Positions 9,820-18,747 of a stretch of 64,000 bases of DNA are shown piece by piece (the first letter of the stretch is position 1; every line of letters starts with the position of its first letter). The stretch is taken from assembly GCF_001442535.1 (NCBI RefSeq), contig NZ_CP013141.1, positions 3,745,951 through 3,809,950 of the forward strand, read 5' to 3'. The notes below the pieces were generated by a model. The model had not been told where the DNA came from and did not search any database. It saw nothing but the letters and a program-made list of their open reading frames with translations. The DNA is from Lysobacter antibioticus. Its GTDB lineage: Bacteria; Pseudomonadota; Gammaproteobacteria; Xanthomonadales; Xanthomonadaceae. A program made the translations under genes and the position numbers.

Positions 9820-11364
9820 TCAGAGCGTATAGCTCGGCCGGTCCGGCAGGCCGAGTTCGCCGCGGATGCCGTTCTCGGTCAGATGATCGGGATTGGCGGT
9901 GGTCTTGGGCGTATTCGGATCGCCGTCGAAATCGTAGGCCGGTGCGCTGGTCTCCAGGCCGACCGCCTGGCGCTCGGCGTTCGGCACCTCGCCGTTGTCG
10001 GGCCCGGTGCCGCGATAGGTGCCAGGCTGGAAGGTGCCGGTGACGCCGTTATAGGCGTGCGACATCTCGTGATACAGCACGACCACCGGCGCCGGGAACT
10101 CGGCCATGTGGAACGAGGGGTTGTAGCTGATCTGCACGTCGCCGCCGGCGCCGGGCTTGCCGTTGGCGATGTCGGCGTCGTTGCTGAAGGTCTGGGCGTA
10201 GCCGTTGTGCTCGTTGGCCAGTTCCTTGATGGTGACGGTGTTGCCGCGCGCGGCGGCCTGGTCGAACTCGGCCAGCATCTGCTGTCCGTTCGGCGAGCTG
10301 CGCAGGAACTCGATCTCGGCGCCGACGCGTTGTTTGAACGCGTCCGAGCCCTCGATGGTCACGCCCTTGCTGGCGCTGATCTCGACGTTGATCACCGTGT
10401 TGCGGGCGCCGGTACCGGCATTGATGAGGTCGCTGGCCTGCTGCGCGTACACGGTGTCGTGGCCGGAGCGGTTGTCGACCGTGTCCTTGCCGGCGCCGGT
10501 ATAGACCGCGTCGTCGCCGTCGCCGCCGCCCAAGCTGTCGTCGCCGAGGCCGCCGGACAGCATGTCCTTGCCGGCGCCGCCTTCGAGCGTGTCCTGACCC
10601 TGGCCGCCCTCAAGGAAGTCCACGCCGTTGCCGCCGCCGAGCGTGTCGGCACCGTCGCCGCCATAGACCACGTCGTCGCCGTCGCCGGCATCGAGACGGT
10701 CGTCGCCGCTGTTGCCGAACAGATCGTCGCGGCCGGCGCCGGTGGCGACGGTGTCGTTGCCGAGGCCGCCGTCGATGCGGTCGTTGCCCGCGCCGGTGGC
10801 GATCTTGTCGTCGCCGGCGCCGCCGTCGACGACGATGTTCACCTTCACGTTCGAGGCGACATTGATGGTGTCGTTGCCGGCGCCGCTGCGGATGGTCAGC
10901 TCCTGGTTCTCGCCCAGGCGCACCTCGTACTTCTCGCCGTTGATGCCGACATCGAGGGTGCCGTCGTCGCGCTGGGTGATCTGCACGTCGTCGTTCTTGG
11001 CGCCGGTGGTCAGCACGACCTGGTCGCTGCTGACATAGGTGCGACCCAGGCCGGCGTCGGCGAGGGTCTGCTCGCGCGCGATCGAGACTTCGGCGCCCTG
11101 GTGCAGCGGATCGATCCGTACGGTCTTGCCGTCCGGCGTAGTGCCCTGGGTGCGCTGCCGCGGATTCGTGTCGCTGCCGTCGATCGCCACCGCCTCGTCC
11201 AGCGCCGGGCGGTCAGGCTCGGCAAGCTCGGCGACTGTCGTGTCGGCGACTGCTGTTTGGATGACAGCTGGCTCGGCCAGACGGTTCGGGTCGGCGGCGA
11301 CCGGATCGTTCCAATAGGTGTCGGTCGGCGGCGCGGAACGGGTGGCGTCGAGCTGTACGGACAT
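9820..11364 (-). CDS. RTX-repeat protein with C-terminal M91-type (NleD/HopH1/XopG-like) zinc metalloprotease domain
   Basis: A 514-residue protein. Residues 1-90 are low-complexity and acidic, with no signal peptide. Residues about 160-305 hold at least ten glycine/aspartate nonapeptides of the RTX calcium-binding type (GGAGDDKI, GGLGNDTV, GGDGADTL, GGLGDDSL). Residues about 335-514 resemble peptidase family M91: LYHEMSHAY carries a zinc HExxH site (H432, E433, H436) and PNAERQAVGLE at 461-471 supplies a conserved downstream Glu. M91 is best known from type III effectors; RTX repeats usually mark type I secretion. In classical RTX proteases the catalytic domain is N-terminal and the repeats C-terminal; here the order is reversed. 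No type I transporter gene is nearby. The export route and target are unknown; the protease call is by motif only. Confidence 0.82.
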   Translation of the reverse strand: MSVQLDATRSAPPTDTYWNDPVAADPNRLAEPAVIQTAVADTTVAELAEPDRPALDEAVAIDGSDTNPRQRTQGTTPDGKTVRIDPLHQGAEVSIAREQTLADAGLGRTYVSSDQVVLTTGAKNDDVQITQRDDGTLDVGINGEKYEVRLGENQELTIRSGAGNDTINVASNVKVNIVVDGGAGDDKIATGAGNDRIDGGLGNDTVATGAGRDDLFGNSGDDRLDAGDGDDVVYGGDGADTLGGGNGVDFLEGGQGQDTLEGGAGKDMLSGGLGDDSLGGGDGDDAVYTGAGKDTVDNRSGHDTVYAQQASDLINAGTGARNTVINVEISASKGVTIEGSDAFKQRVGAEIEFLRSSPNGQQMLAEFDQAAARGNTVTIKELANEHNGYAQTFSNDADIANGKPGAGGDVQISYNPSFHMAEFPAPVVVLYHEMSHAYNGVTGTFQPGTYRGTGPDNGEVPNAERQAVGLETSAPAYDFDGDPNTPKTTANPDHLTENGIRGELGLPDRPSYTL

Positions 11365-11499
11365 GGCAGGCCTGCGATGGACGGAGTACGAGCCTCCTAG
11401 ATACGCAGACGTATGGCCGCATCCAAGCTAGGGCGTACCCACGCTAGGGTCGGCCCCAGTACCGATGCCGAGCCGATGCCGAGCCGCCGCGAGACGCGG

Positions 11500-12000
11500 T
11501 CACCAGGCTTCCAGCTCGTAGATGCGGGTCGCCGGGTCGGCCGGGTCCTGCGCCGGCTGCGCGATGTCCAGGCGCACATAACGCGCCCGCGTCGGGGCAA
11601 TGCGATGCACGCTCACGCCGTCGACGTTGTCGTCCACCTTCACTACCTGCCGCCAAGTCGCGCCGTCGCCGGAAACCGACAGCGCGAAAGCGCGGGTGTT
11701 CATGGCGGCCGCTTCGCCGCCGGCTTGCGCATGCTTGACGGTGAAGCCGCGCAGCTCGCGCTCGGCTTGCAGATCGACGCGCAGCCAGGCCGGCCGCTGC
11801 AGCGAACAGAACTTGTCGTGGGTCTTGCTGGCGAGCAAGCCGTTGACCGCCTTCTGCGCCTCCTCTCCGGGCTTGCAGATCGCCGAGCCGGTGGCCGGGC
11901 GATGCAAGGCGAGATTGGTTCGCGCAGGCTCGCCCGCGCAGACCATTGCGGTCGGCAAGGCCGCCGCCAACCACAGCAACGCGATCTGCCGACGCTTCAT
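11500..12000 (-). CDS. Secreted discoidin / F5/8 type C-like carbohydrate-binding protein
   Basis: A 166-residue protein. MKRRQIALLWLAAALPTAMV and CAG form a signal peptide. The rest is one F5/8 type C (discoidin, CBM32-like) jelly-roll domain: NLALHRPATGS at the start, a VNGLLASK segment where such domains usually have VDGN, WLRVDLQ, and YVRLDIAQPA near the end, closing with IYELEAW. These domains bind sugars or phospholipid head groups. The Met at 12000 is chosen because its ATGA overlaps the stop of the upstream gene by four bases, a sign of coupled translation. The partner is a sterol-desaturase-like hydroxylase, so the pair may act on surface lipids or glycans; that link is inference. 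There is no catalytic domain. Confidence 0.8.
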   Translation of the reverse strand: MKRRQIALLWLAAALPTAMVCAGEPARTNLALHRPATGSAICKPGEEAQKAVNGLLASKTHDKFCSLQRPAWLRVDLQAERELRGFTVKHAQAGGEAAAMNTRAFALSVSGDGATWRQVVKVDDNVDGVSVHRIAPTRARYVRLDIAQPAQDPADPATRIYELEAW

Positions 12001-12989
12001 TGCGCCCCCTGCTGCGCCAGCCAGGCACGTTTGCTGACCTCGGCGGTCTTGTGCTCGCCGTCGTGGCTCCAGCCCGGCGGCATGATCGGATACAGCAGTT
12101 TGTTCTTCCATCCGGGCGCGGCGGCGACGTCGCGCGACAAGGCGACGAACTCGCCCAGGTAGGCATCGAGAAAACTGCCGGGTTTCAGCGGCCGGGTGAT
12201 GCCGTACTCGATCCGCACATCCTCACGCTGCGGCTGATAAGTACGGAACACGCGGTCCCAGACATTAAGCAGATTGCAGAAATTGGTGTCCATGTAGACC
12301 GCATTGCGCGCGTGATGCACGCGGTGGTGCGCCGGCGTCAGGATCACCCGGTGCAGGAACCCCAAGCGCCCGTCCTTGAGCGCGTGCTCGCCCAGGTGGA
12401 TGAACTGCCCCCACAGCCCGTCGACGAACATGATCAGCAACAGCAGCGGCGGCTCGACCCCGGCCAGGATGCAGATCGTGGTGCGCACCAGATCCGCGTA
12501 CGGCGCCTCCAGGAACAGGTGGGCGTAGTTGACCGACAGATTCATCGCCACCGGCGCGTGATGAGTCGAGTGCAGGCACCACAGCAAGCGCACCTTGTGG
12601 GCGAGGTAGTGATAGACGAAATGGGCGAACTCCCAGACCAGGTAACCGTAGATCAGCCCGGGCACGCCGATGCCGACCTGGAACGGCGCATACGGCTGGA
12701 ACAGGCCGATGCACAAGGTCACCACGCCGAAGGTCAGGAAGGTCGAGATCAGCCGGTTGGCCAACAGAGTCAGGAACGGGAGTTTGTAGTCCTCGAGCTT
12801 GAAGCGGCGCTGGGCGATCGTGCGCAGCAGCTCGTACACGAGCAGGATCGGAATGACCGGGTACAACAAGGCCGCGGCCCCGTCGGCGCTCAGCAGCGCC
12901 CGGTAGCCCTGCTCGGCCACTAGCTGCAGCAAGGCCCCCAGGCCGAAGAAACCGATCAGCTCCTGCTCGACATAGCCCCACCACGCCAT
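11997..12989 (-). CDS. Sterol desaturase / fatty acid hydroxylase superfamily protein
   Basis: A 330-residue membrane protein with about six hydrophobic segments. The di-iron histidine boxes of the family are complete: HYLAHK (HxxxH), HSTHH (HxxHH) and HRVHH (HxxHH), plus HLGEH. It should hydroxylate or desaturate a lipid at the cytoplasmic membrane, with O2 and an electron donor. The start at 12989 (MAWWGYVEQE) follows GGGGAG at a normal distance; the frame is open far upstream but there it is Arg-rich and unlike the family. It overlaps the following discoidin gene by four bases. The substrate is not readable from sequence. It is divergent from ppa. Confidence 0.88.
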   Translation of the reverse strand: MAWWGYVEQELIGFFGLGALLQLVAEQGYRALLSADGAAALLYPVIPILLVYELLRTIAQRRFKLEDYKLPFLTLLANRLISTFLTFGVVTLCIGLFQPYAPFQVGIGVPGLIYGYLVWEFAHFVYHYLAHKVRLLWCLHSTHHAPVAMNLSVNYAHLFLEAPYADLVRTTICILAGVEPPLLLLIMFVDGLWGQFIHLGEHALKDGRLGFLHRVILTPAHHRVHHARNAVYMDTNFCNLLNVWDRVFRTYQPQREDVRIEYGITRPLKPGSFLDAYLGEFVALSRDVAAAPGWKNKLLYPIMPPGWSHDGEHKTAEVSKRAWLAQQGAQ

Positions 12990-13247
12990 CGTCGCTCCCC
13001 GCATTTGTATCGATCTAAATGCAGGATTAACACCCTGCGCAGCGAGCGGCAAGCACACCCGCCGGGAACTGGGCCCTGCGCCCGTTGGACGGCGCCTGGA
13101 CGTTTTGGACGCGGCCCGCAACGGCGCCCAGCGGCACCGCGGCTGACGCACGGTTCGCCGCCGATGCATGCACGAAGCCGCAGCTTTGTCGCCGCTTGGA
13201 CGTTTACGCAGACGCCGGCCCCCGCCCGAACCCGCCCAAGCTGCGTG

Positions 13248-13312
13248 CTGCAACGCAGCACCCGGCCGCGTAGAATGGCCCTCTTTCTTTCACCGCCCGC
13301 CTTCCGGCGGGC
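13248..13312 (+). promoter_or_regulatory. Possible ppa promoter and 5' leader hairpin in the 342-base divergent gap
   Basis: In the gap 12990-13331, CTGCAA (13248-13253) and TAGAAT (13271-13276) are spaced by 17 bases and could be -35 and -10. GCCCGCC/GGCGGGC (13295-13301 with 13306-13312) forms a small hairpin 19 bases before the ppa ATG. The rest of the gap shows nothing I can name. Confidence 0.4.
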
Positions 13313-13331
13313 CTCAGCAGTCGGAGCACAC

Positions 13332-13886
13332 ATGGGTCTGGACCTCGTTTCCACCGGCAAGAATCCGCCGCACGAGATCAACGTCATCATCGAAATCCCG
13401 AAGGATGCCGAGCCGGTCAAGTACGAGGTCGACAAGTCCTCCGGCGCCATCTTCGTCGACCGCATCCTGTCGACCCCGATGCGCTATCCCTGCAACTACG
13501 GCTATGTCCCGCACACCGTCTGCGGCGACGGCGACCCGGCCGACGTGCTGGTGATCCTGCCGCTGCCGCTGATCCCCGGCTCGGTGATCCGCTGCCGTCC
13601 GGTGGCCGTGCTGAAGATGTCCGACGAAGCCGGCAGCGACGAAAAGCTGCTCGCCGTGCCGGTCGACAAGGTCTTCGCCGGCTACAGCCACATCCACGAC
13701 ATCGAACAGGTCAGCCCGCACTGGCTCGAGCGCATCGGCCACTTCTTCGAGCACTACAAGGACCTGGAGAAGGGCAAGTGGGTCAAGCTCGACGGTTGGG
13801 GCAACGCCGAAGAAGCCAAGAAGATCCTGGTCGAAGCCATCGAGCGCTACGCGGCCACCTCGGAAGAAGACAAGCCGAAGTTCTGA
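13332..13886 (+). CDS. ppa: Soluble inorganic pyrophosphatase, family I
   Basis: A 184-residue cytoplasmic Mg-dependent enzyme that hydrolyses PPi to phosphate and pulls biosynthetic reactions forward. Family I marks are all present: an N-terminal IEIPKDAEPVKYEVDKSSG region, shortened here to its ends IEIPKD and KYEVDK; DRILSTPMRYPCNYGYVP; and the active-site signature CGDGDPADVLV near residue 64, with the metal-binding Asp residues. KWVKLDGWG lies near residue 153. The length is normal for a bacterial hexameric enzyme. It is monocistronic, with its own terminator. With PPi-phosphofructokinase and the membrane pump it is the third PPi enzyme within 14 kb; unlike them it wastes the bond energy, so regulation between them would matter. 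Confidence 0.97.
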   Translation: MGLDLVSTGKNPPHEINVIIEIPKDAEPVKYEVDKSSGAIFVDRILSTPMRYPCNYGYVPHTVCGDGDPADVLVILPLPLIPGSVIRCRPVAVLKMSDEAGSDEKLLAVPVDKVFAGYSHIHDIEQVSPHWLERIGHFFEHYKDLEKGKWVKLDGWGNAEEAKKILVEAIERYAATSEEDKPKF

Positions 13887-13910
13887 TCTTCGATACGTTT
13901 GCACAAAAGC

Positions 13911-13939
13911 AAAAGCCGCCTTCGGGCGGCTTTTTGTTT
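13911..13939 (+). terminator. Intrinsic terminator of ppa
   Basis: AAAAGCCGCC and GGCGGCTTTT (13911-13920 with 13925-13934) pair around a TTCG loop, followed by TGTTT. It lies 25 bases after the ppa stop. Confidence 0.92.
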
Positions 13940-14116
13940 CCGGGTCTGACTCGCTTATGGCGCCTCATGCGTCATCGCCTTGCCAGATAAAAGGCAGCTA
14001 CTTTCTGTTCTTTCCAAAAGCGCCGGCTCACGGCACTCGCCTCTTCGTCCACTCTCGCTGTTTTATCGATTTAGCCCAGAACCAACGGCGACAACATCAC
14101 CGGCCGCTTACACCAC

Positions 14117-14148
14117 AAAAAACTACGGCCCCTTTCGGGGCCGTAGTC
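14117..14148 (-). terminator. Intrinsic terminator of the TonB-dependent receptor gene
   Basis: An 11-bp perfect stem (14123-14133 with 14138-14148, core ACTACGGCCCC) is followed on the minus strand by a run of T (complement of 14117-14122). It sits 27 bases beyond the receptor stop. Confidence 0.9.
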
Positions 14149-14174
14149 GTATTGCGGGTACTACCTGACGCTTA

Positions 14175-17123
14175 TCAGAAGCGCTGGGTGTACTTCATGT
14201 ACACGAAGCGACCGATGTCGAAGCTGCCGTTGTACGAGAAGCTGCTGTTCGGCTGGCTGTACATGGTCTGGCCGACGTGGTCGAACACGTTGTTCGCACC
14301 CACCGCTACCGTGGCGTTCCACGGGGTGTTGTAGCGGACCTGCATGTCGTGGAAGGTGTTGCCGCCCACTTCGCGGATCGGCTGGATGCCCTTGTAACCC
14401 GACTGGTAGTTCGGCTTGTCGCATTCCGCGCCGCCGTTCAGGTCATACGCGCACTCTTCCTTCAGGCCGGAGTAGTAACGCACGCCCCAGCTCGCGCCGA
14501 AGTCGCCGTAGCTCCAGTCGGCGTTCAAGTTCGAACGCACGCGGAAGTTGCTGGCGCCGTCGGCGACCCAGCTCGTACGCTGCTCGACCGGCGTGGTGGA
14601 CTCGCCGTCGCGCTTGTATTCCAGGTAGTCGACGTAGGTCGTCTTCCAGCTGAACGAGAAGTTGCCGAAGCGGGTGTCGGTCAGACGGTAGGCGACGCCG
14701 AGGTCGTAACCGGCCGTTTCCTGGTAGCCGCCGTTGATCAGGTTGCGGGTCACGCCCACGACCTGGCCATCGGCATCGCGTTCGAAGCGGCTGCAGGCCG
14801 AATCGATGCCGAGCACGTAGCAGTTGTTGAGGATCGAGGTGACGGTTTCAGCCGCGATCACGTCGTCGATCTTGATCTTCCACCAGTCCAGGCTGATGTC
14901 GAGGCCGCTGACGTAGCTCGGGCTATAGACGAAACCGATGCTGGTCGACTTCGAGGTTTCCGGCATCAGGTTCGGGTTCGAACCGGACAGGAAAGCGCTG
15001 TCGGACTGGGCGTTCGGGCCGGTGGCCGGACGGCCGCCGGAAGCGACCTGGCGGAAGTTCGCCGGGACCGCGCCGCCGCAACGGGTGGCGACCTGCGGGT
15101 TACGCACGGCCGAGCCGAACGAGGTGTCGCAAGGATCGGTGTAGTTGTCGAAGCTCTCGCTGACGCCGCCGTACAGATCGGCCACGGTCGGGGCGCGGAA
15201 GCCCGTCGCGTAGGTGCCGCGCACCAGCAGGTCGTCGATCGGCTTCCACTTCAGGCTGAACTTGCCGTTGGTGGTGTCGCCGAAGGTGTTGTAGTCCGAG
15301 TAACGACCGGCGAGGCTGAACGACAGTTCCTTCGCGAAGGCCACGTCGGCCAGCACCGGCACGGCGAGTTCGACGTAGAGCTCGTCGAGCGAGTAGCCGC
15401 CCTGGGTTTCGCTACCGGCCAGGTCGGTGCTCAGGCCCGACTGCAGCAGGGCGTCCGGCGAGTAGTGCGCCGATTCCTTGCGGTGCTCGTAACCGGCCGC
15501 CAGGCCGAGATCGCCCGCCGGCAGCGTGGCGAGCACGCCGCTGAGGTTGAGGCTGTAGACCTCGGTCTTGGTGGTCGAGGTGTCGTGGGTCGGCAGGTAC
15601 AGGTACTTCTGCAGATCCTTGTTGTTCAACGAACCCGGTGCATTGACGTCCGGACCCAGCAGCGGGTTCCACGCCAGGCAGTCGGCGATCGGGTTGGCCG
15701 CGGTGCCGCAACGGGCCACGCCGCCCGCGTCGATGAACGACGGACCCAGGGCCTTCTCGGCGTGCGGCAGGTACAGGTTGCCGGTGCCGGTCTTGACGCC
15801 CTTGTTCTGGTTGTACATGTAACCAGCGTCCCAATCCCACGGCTTGCCGGCCAGTTCGAACGAACCTTCCAGGCCGCCGCTGAAGCGGTAGGTGGTCAGC
15901 TCGGACTTGGTCTGGCGCGGCACTTCCCAGCCACGGCGGAAGAAGTCGGCGTCACGACCCAACGGGTTGAACGCGCTGCCGGCCTTCAGGCTCAGGTCGC
16001 CTTCGTAGCGATCGCTGAAACCGGTGGAACGGAACGGATAGCCGGCGATCTGCTGGACGGCTTCGCGGTCCGTGTACAGGACGTCGGCCTTGGCGCGCAG
16101 GTTGTCGGTGATGTCGAACTCGGCATTGGCGAACACCGAACGACGCTCCAGGCCGGTCGACAGATACATCTGTTCGTTCGCGTTGGCCATGTCCGTGAGA
16201 CCGTTGGTCTCATGGAAGTTGTTCTTGTCCTTGGTATTCGTCGTACCACGGTTCGCCGTCAGGAGAATGTCGTTGTCCGGATCGGCATCACCAAGGGTAT
16301 CGATCAGCGTGCCCCACTGATTGATGGCACTCCAACCGTTGCTACGCACGCCGCCGTTCGCGCCGCCGAGATCGGGGAAGGGATGGCCACGACCGTTCGG
16401 GTAGCGAGTGAAGGCGCGATCGCGGGCCATGACCGGATCTTCCTTGCTGTACTCGGCGCCCAAGGTCACCGAACCGCGCTCGCCGGTCTGGCCGACGACG
16501 AAGTTATAGACTTCCTTGTTGCCGTCGCCCTGGCCGTACTGGCCCAGGTAGGCGCTGGCTTCGAGGCCGTCGAAACGCTTGCGGGTGATGATGTTGACCA
16601 CGCCGGCGATCGCGTCCGAACCGTACAGGGCCGAAGCGCCGTCGGTGAGGACTTCGATGCGCTCGACGATCGAGCTCGGGATCGCTGCCAAGTCGGAGTA
16701 ACCGCTGGAGCTGATGCCCATGCGCTTACCGTCGATCAGCACCAGCGTGCGCTGCGGGCCGAGGTTGCGCAGGTCGACGTACTGACCGCCCACTTCTTCG
16801 CCCGACGACAGCGCGTCGGCGCGCGAGATCGCCGGCGAACCGGTGGCGGTGATGTTCTGGACGATGTCCGCGACGCTCGTGAAGCCCTGCTTCTGGATGT
16901 CGGCGCGCGTCATCGTGACGACCGGCTGCGAGGTTTCCAGATTCGCCTGACGGATGCGCGAACCGGTGACTTCGATGCGGTCGAGGGTGGTGGTGGCCTG
17001 ATTGGAGGCGTCGGCTTCCTGTGCGCCGGCGATCGCCGGGATCAGGGCCGACACTAACGCCGTGGCGATGGCGGACGGCAGCAAGCCGTACCGCGCCGCG
17101 GGGCGCAGACTGCGATGGTTCAT
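14175..17123 (-). CDS. TonB-dependent outer-membrane receptor
   Basis: A 982-residue outer-membrane beta-barrel transporter powered by TonB. Residues 1-34 are a signal peptide ending AIAGAQ. A TonB-box-like [10 protein letters not shown] is at residues 50-59. The plug domain spans about 60-180 ([15 protein letters not shown], then [10 protein letters not shown] and [15 protein letters not shown] [10 protein letters not shown]). The rest is the 22-strand barrel, ending in the aromatic terminus VYMKYTQRF that BAM recognises. Several Cys pairs lie in extracellular-loop positions. The architecture is that of the large xanthomonad receptors for sugars, peptides or siderophores, without the extra N-terminal signalling (STN) domain. 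Substrate unknown. The ribosome site reads GGAGAGAG. A divergent-facing regulatory gene set lies upstream on the same strand. Confidence 0.95.
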   Translation of the reverse strand: MNHRSLRPAARYGLLPSAIATALVSALIPAIAGAQEADASNQATTTLDRIEVTGSRIRQANLETSQPVVTMTRADIQKQGFTSVADIVQNITATGSPAISRADALSSGEEVGGQYVDLRNLGPQRTLVLIDGKRMGISSSGYSDLAAIPSSIVERIEVLTDGASALYGSDAIAGVVNIITRKRFDGLEASAYLGQYGQGDGNKEVYNFVVGQTGERGSVTLGAEYSKEDPVMARDRAFTRYPNGRGHPFPDLGGANGGVRSNGWSAINQWGTLIDTLGDADPDNDILLTANRGTTNTKDKNNFHETNGLTDMANANEQMYLSTGLERRSVFANAEFDITDNLRAKADVLYTDREAVQQIAGYPFRSTGFSDRYEGDLSLKAGSAFNPLGRDADFFRRGWEVPRQTKSELTTYRFSGGLEGSFELAGKPWDWDAGYMYNQNKGVKTGTGNLYLPHAEKALGPSFIDAGGVARCGTAANPIADCLAWNPLLGPDVNAPGSLNNKDLQKYLYLPTHDTSTTKTEVYSLNLSGVLATLPAGDLGLAAGYEHRKESAHYSPDALLQSGLSTDLAGSETQGGYSLDELYVELAVPVLADVAFAKELSFSLAGRYSDYNTFGDTTNGKFSLKWKPIDDLLVRGTYATGFRAPTVADLYGGVSESFDNYTDPCDTSFGSAVRNPQVATRCGGAVPANFRQVASGGRPATGPNAQSDSAFLSGSNPNLMPETSKSTSIGFVYSPSYVSGLDISLDWWKIKIDDVIAAETVTSILNNCYVLGIDSACSRFERDADGQVVGVTRNLINGGYQETAGYDLGVAYRLTDTRFGNFSFSWKTTYVDYLEYKRDGESTTPVEQRTSWVADGASNFRVRSNLNADWSYGDFGASWGVRYYSGLKEECAYDLNGGAECDKPNYQSGYKGIQPIREVGGNTFHDMQVRYNTPWNATVAVGANNVFDHVGQTMYSQPNSSFSYNGSFDIGRFVYMKYTQRF

Positions 17124-17698
17124 CTATCTCTCTCCAGTAATCTCGTTATGGGCGTGTTAAAACGCTTTGCAAAAGTACGACCCGCAAGCCGTTGCTGCTT
17201 TGCCCTTGAGGCCGGGAGACTTTGCCGATTGAGTCGTCGCGGTCGTGGTCACAACGCAACGATGCAATCAAGCGCCGATGAAAACGCGATGCGCACGCCG
17301 CGATCGATCGTCGACAGCGAGTCGATGCGACGACACACTCAGGCGACGCACAGGTTTGCGCGCGCAGACGAGAAAGTTTGCCGATGCTGTCGATGCGCTC
17401 GGCATGAACGACCGATAAATCGAAACGGCGGCGAGCGCGGCATCGCACCGCGCTCGACTGCGCAACGATTCAGCGCAGGTTGCTGGAGAAATAAATCGCA
17501 ATGGCGCTGCGTGCTGGGAGATCGCGTGCGGCGATCGTGCCGGGCTGGCCCTGCGCTCGTGGCCGGGGCCACGATCCTCGCCGAAGTTTCGATGCGCGCG
17601 CGGCGCGCATTCGAAACTTCAGCGGTCGTCCTGCTTACGTATTGCGGTGTTGCGTACGGCGCATGCGCCGATCCGCGTGTCGCGACAAACGATGCGGC
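17124..17698. other. 575-base gap with a long hairpin
   Basis: This gap between the AraC gene and the TonB receptor holds no supported gene; its frames are Arg-rich without domains. It contains one striking inverted repeat at 17583-17620: a 17-nt left arm beginning GAAGTTTCG and an 18-nt right arm ending CGAAACTTC, fully complementary apart from one bulged base, with a GCG loop. It has no T-run. The receptor promoter must lie in the 17124-17400 part, but no hexamers are convincing. Confidence 0.55.
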
Positions 17699-18604
17699 TT
17701 ATGCGGCCTTGCGCAGCGGTGCGGCCGCCGGCTTCGCCGCTTCCAGCTTGGCGCTGGCGGCTGCGCTGCGGTAACGCGTGGCCGAGGTGCCGAAGCGTGC
17801 GCGGAAGGCGCGGGCGAAGCTGCAGCAGTTGTCGAAACCGCTCGCCGCGGCGACTTCGCCGATCATCATCGAGGTGTTCTTGAGCAGATCGGCCGCGTGC
17901 TCCAGACGCATGCGCGCCGAGGCCGCCTGCGGGCTCTCCTCATAAAGACTGTGGAAGGTCTTGGAGAAGTACCAGCTCGAGAAGCTGGTCAGTTCGGCCA
18001 ACTCGCTGATCCGCACCACCCGGTCGCAGTTGCCTTCCAGGTACAGGCGGGCGCGTTGCAGACGGCCGAACACCTGGCGCTTGCGGCTGCGCGAGCGGCC
18101 CGGGCAGCGCTGGATGCGTGCGGTCAGCTCGCGCTGGACGCCGGCCAGGTGCAGCAGGATCGGACGCAGGGCGTTGATGTCCAGGCCGCCGTCGGCCTCG
18201 CCGTTGCGGGCATGGGCCTGGCGCCACAGGCGCAGGGCGATGCGGGCGTCGTGGCGGCTCATGCGGCCGCGGCCGGCATACAGGCTGCACTCGGCGAGCC
18301 GGGTCATGGCCTTGATCGCGTCGGCGGTCAGGTTGAGACCGACGCAGACGCCGTAGCGGTCGGCCTGCAGGACCGGCTTGGAGTCGCGTTCGAACGCGAT
18401 CCAGTCGCCGCGCTTGAGGCGGAACTTACCTTCCTTGGCTTCGACCCAGGAGCTGCCGCGCAGCTGGACCCAGATCGAGAAATGCGTGCCCGACAGCTGG
18501 GCGCTGCCGAGACGGGAGACGCCGACGCAACTGGCCTGAATGGCGGGATCCTGAGCGTCCAGCTGCAACAGCTGTCCGCGATCCGCCCACAATGCTTGCT
18601 CCAT
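17699..18604 (-). CDS. AraC-family transcriptional regulator
   Basis: A 301-residue regulator. Residues about 10-120 are a sensor region of cupin-like strands (SGTHFSIWVQLRGSSWVEA, shown by its core FSIWVQLRGSSW). Residues 185-285 hold the two HTH motifs of AraC proteins: ISELAELTSFSSWYFSKTFH and IGEVAAASGFDNCCSFARAF, followed by FGTSATRYR where the usual P is replaced. The ATG at 18604 is preceded by GAGGTGG. After the HTH a short Ala/Lys tail (KLEAAKPAAAPLRKAA) is added. It sits between a membrane regulator and a TonB receptor, all on the minus strand, so the receptor is a plausible target. The effector is unknown. Confidence 0.88.
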   Translation of the reverse strand: MEQALWADRGQLLQLDAQDPAIQASCVGVSRLGSAQLSGTHFSIWVQLRGSSWVEAKEGKFRLKRGDWIAFERDSKPVLQADRYGVCVGLNLTADAIKAMTRLAECSLYAGRGRMSRHDARIALRLWRQAHARNGEADGGLDINALRPILLHLAGVQRELTARIQRCPGRSRSRKRQVFGRLQRARLYLEGNCDRVVRISELAELTSFSSWYFSKTFHSLYEESPQAASARMRLEHAADLLKNTSMMIGEVAAASGFDNCCSFARAFRARFGTSATRYRSAAASAKLEAAKPAAAPLRKAA

Positions 18605-18747
18605 TGGTCCACCTCATGTGCCGAGAATGAGGTGTTGTTTTGCCTAAGTCCGGCGCGCGACTTCAGAAATTTGACGGAGAGTTAGGCGAATTCGGAACGA
18701 CGTCACAACCGAAGCTTTTCCGAAAGCACATTTATTTGCAGAATCAA

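Noticed and set aside
10500..10860. Possible CRISPR-like or tandem DNA repeat
   Set aside because: The regular pattern is the coding of RTX nonapeptides, not spaced identical repeats.
9745..11400. A 551-codon plus-strand frame opposite the RTX protein, with repeated Val/Ala/Gly motifs
   Set aside because: The repeats are only the antisense of the Gly/Asp RTX units.
14277..17057. A long plus-strand frame antisense to the TonB receptor
   Set aside because: Its composition is a codon mirror of the receptor, with no ribosome site or motif.
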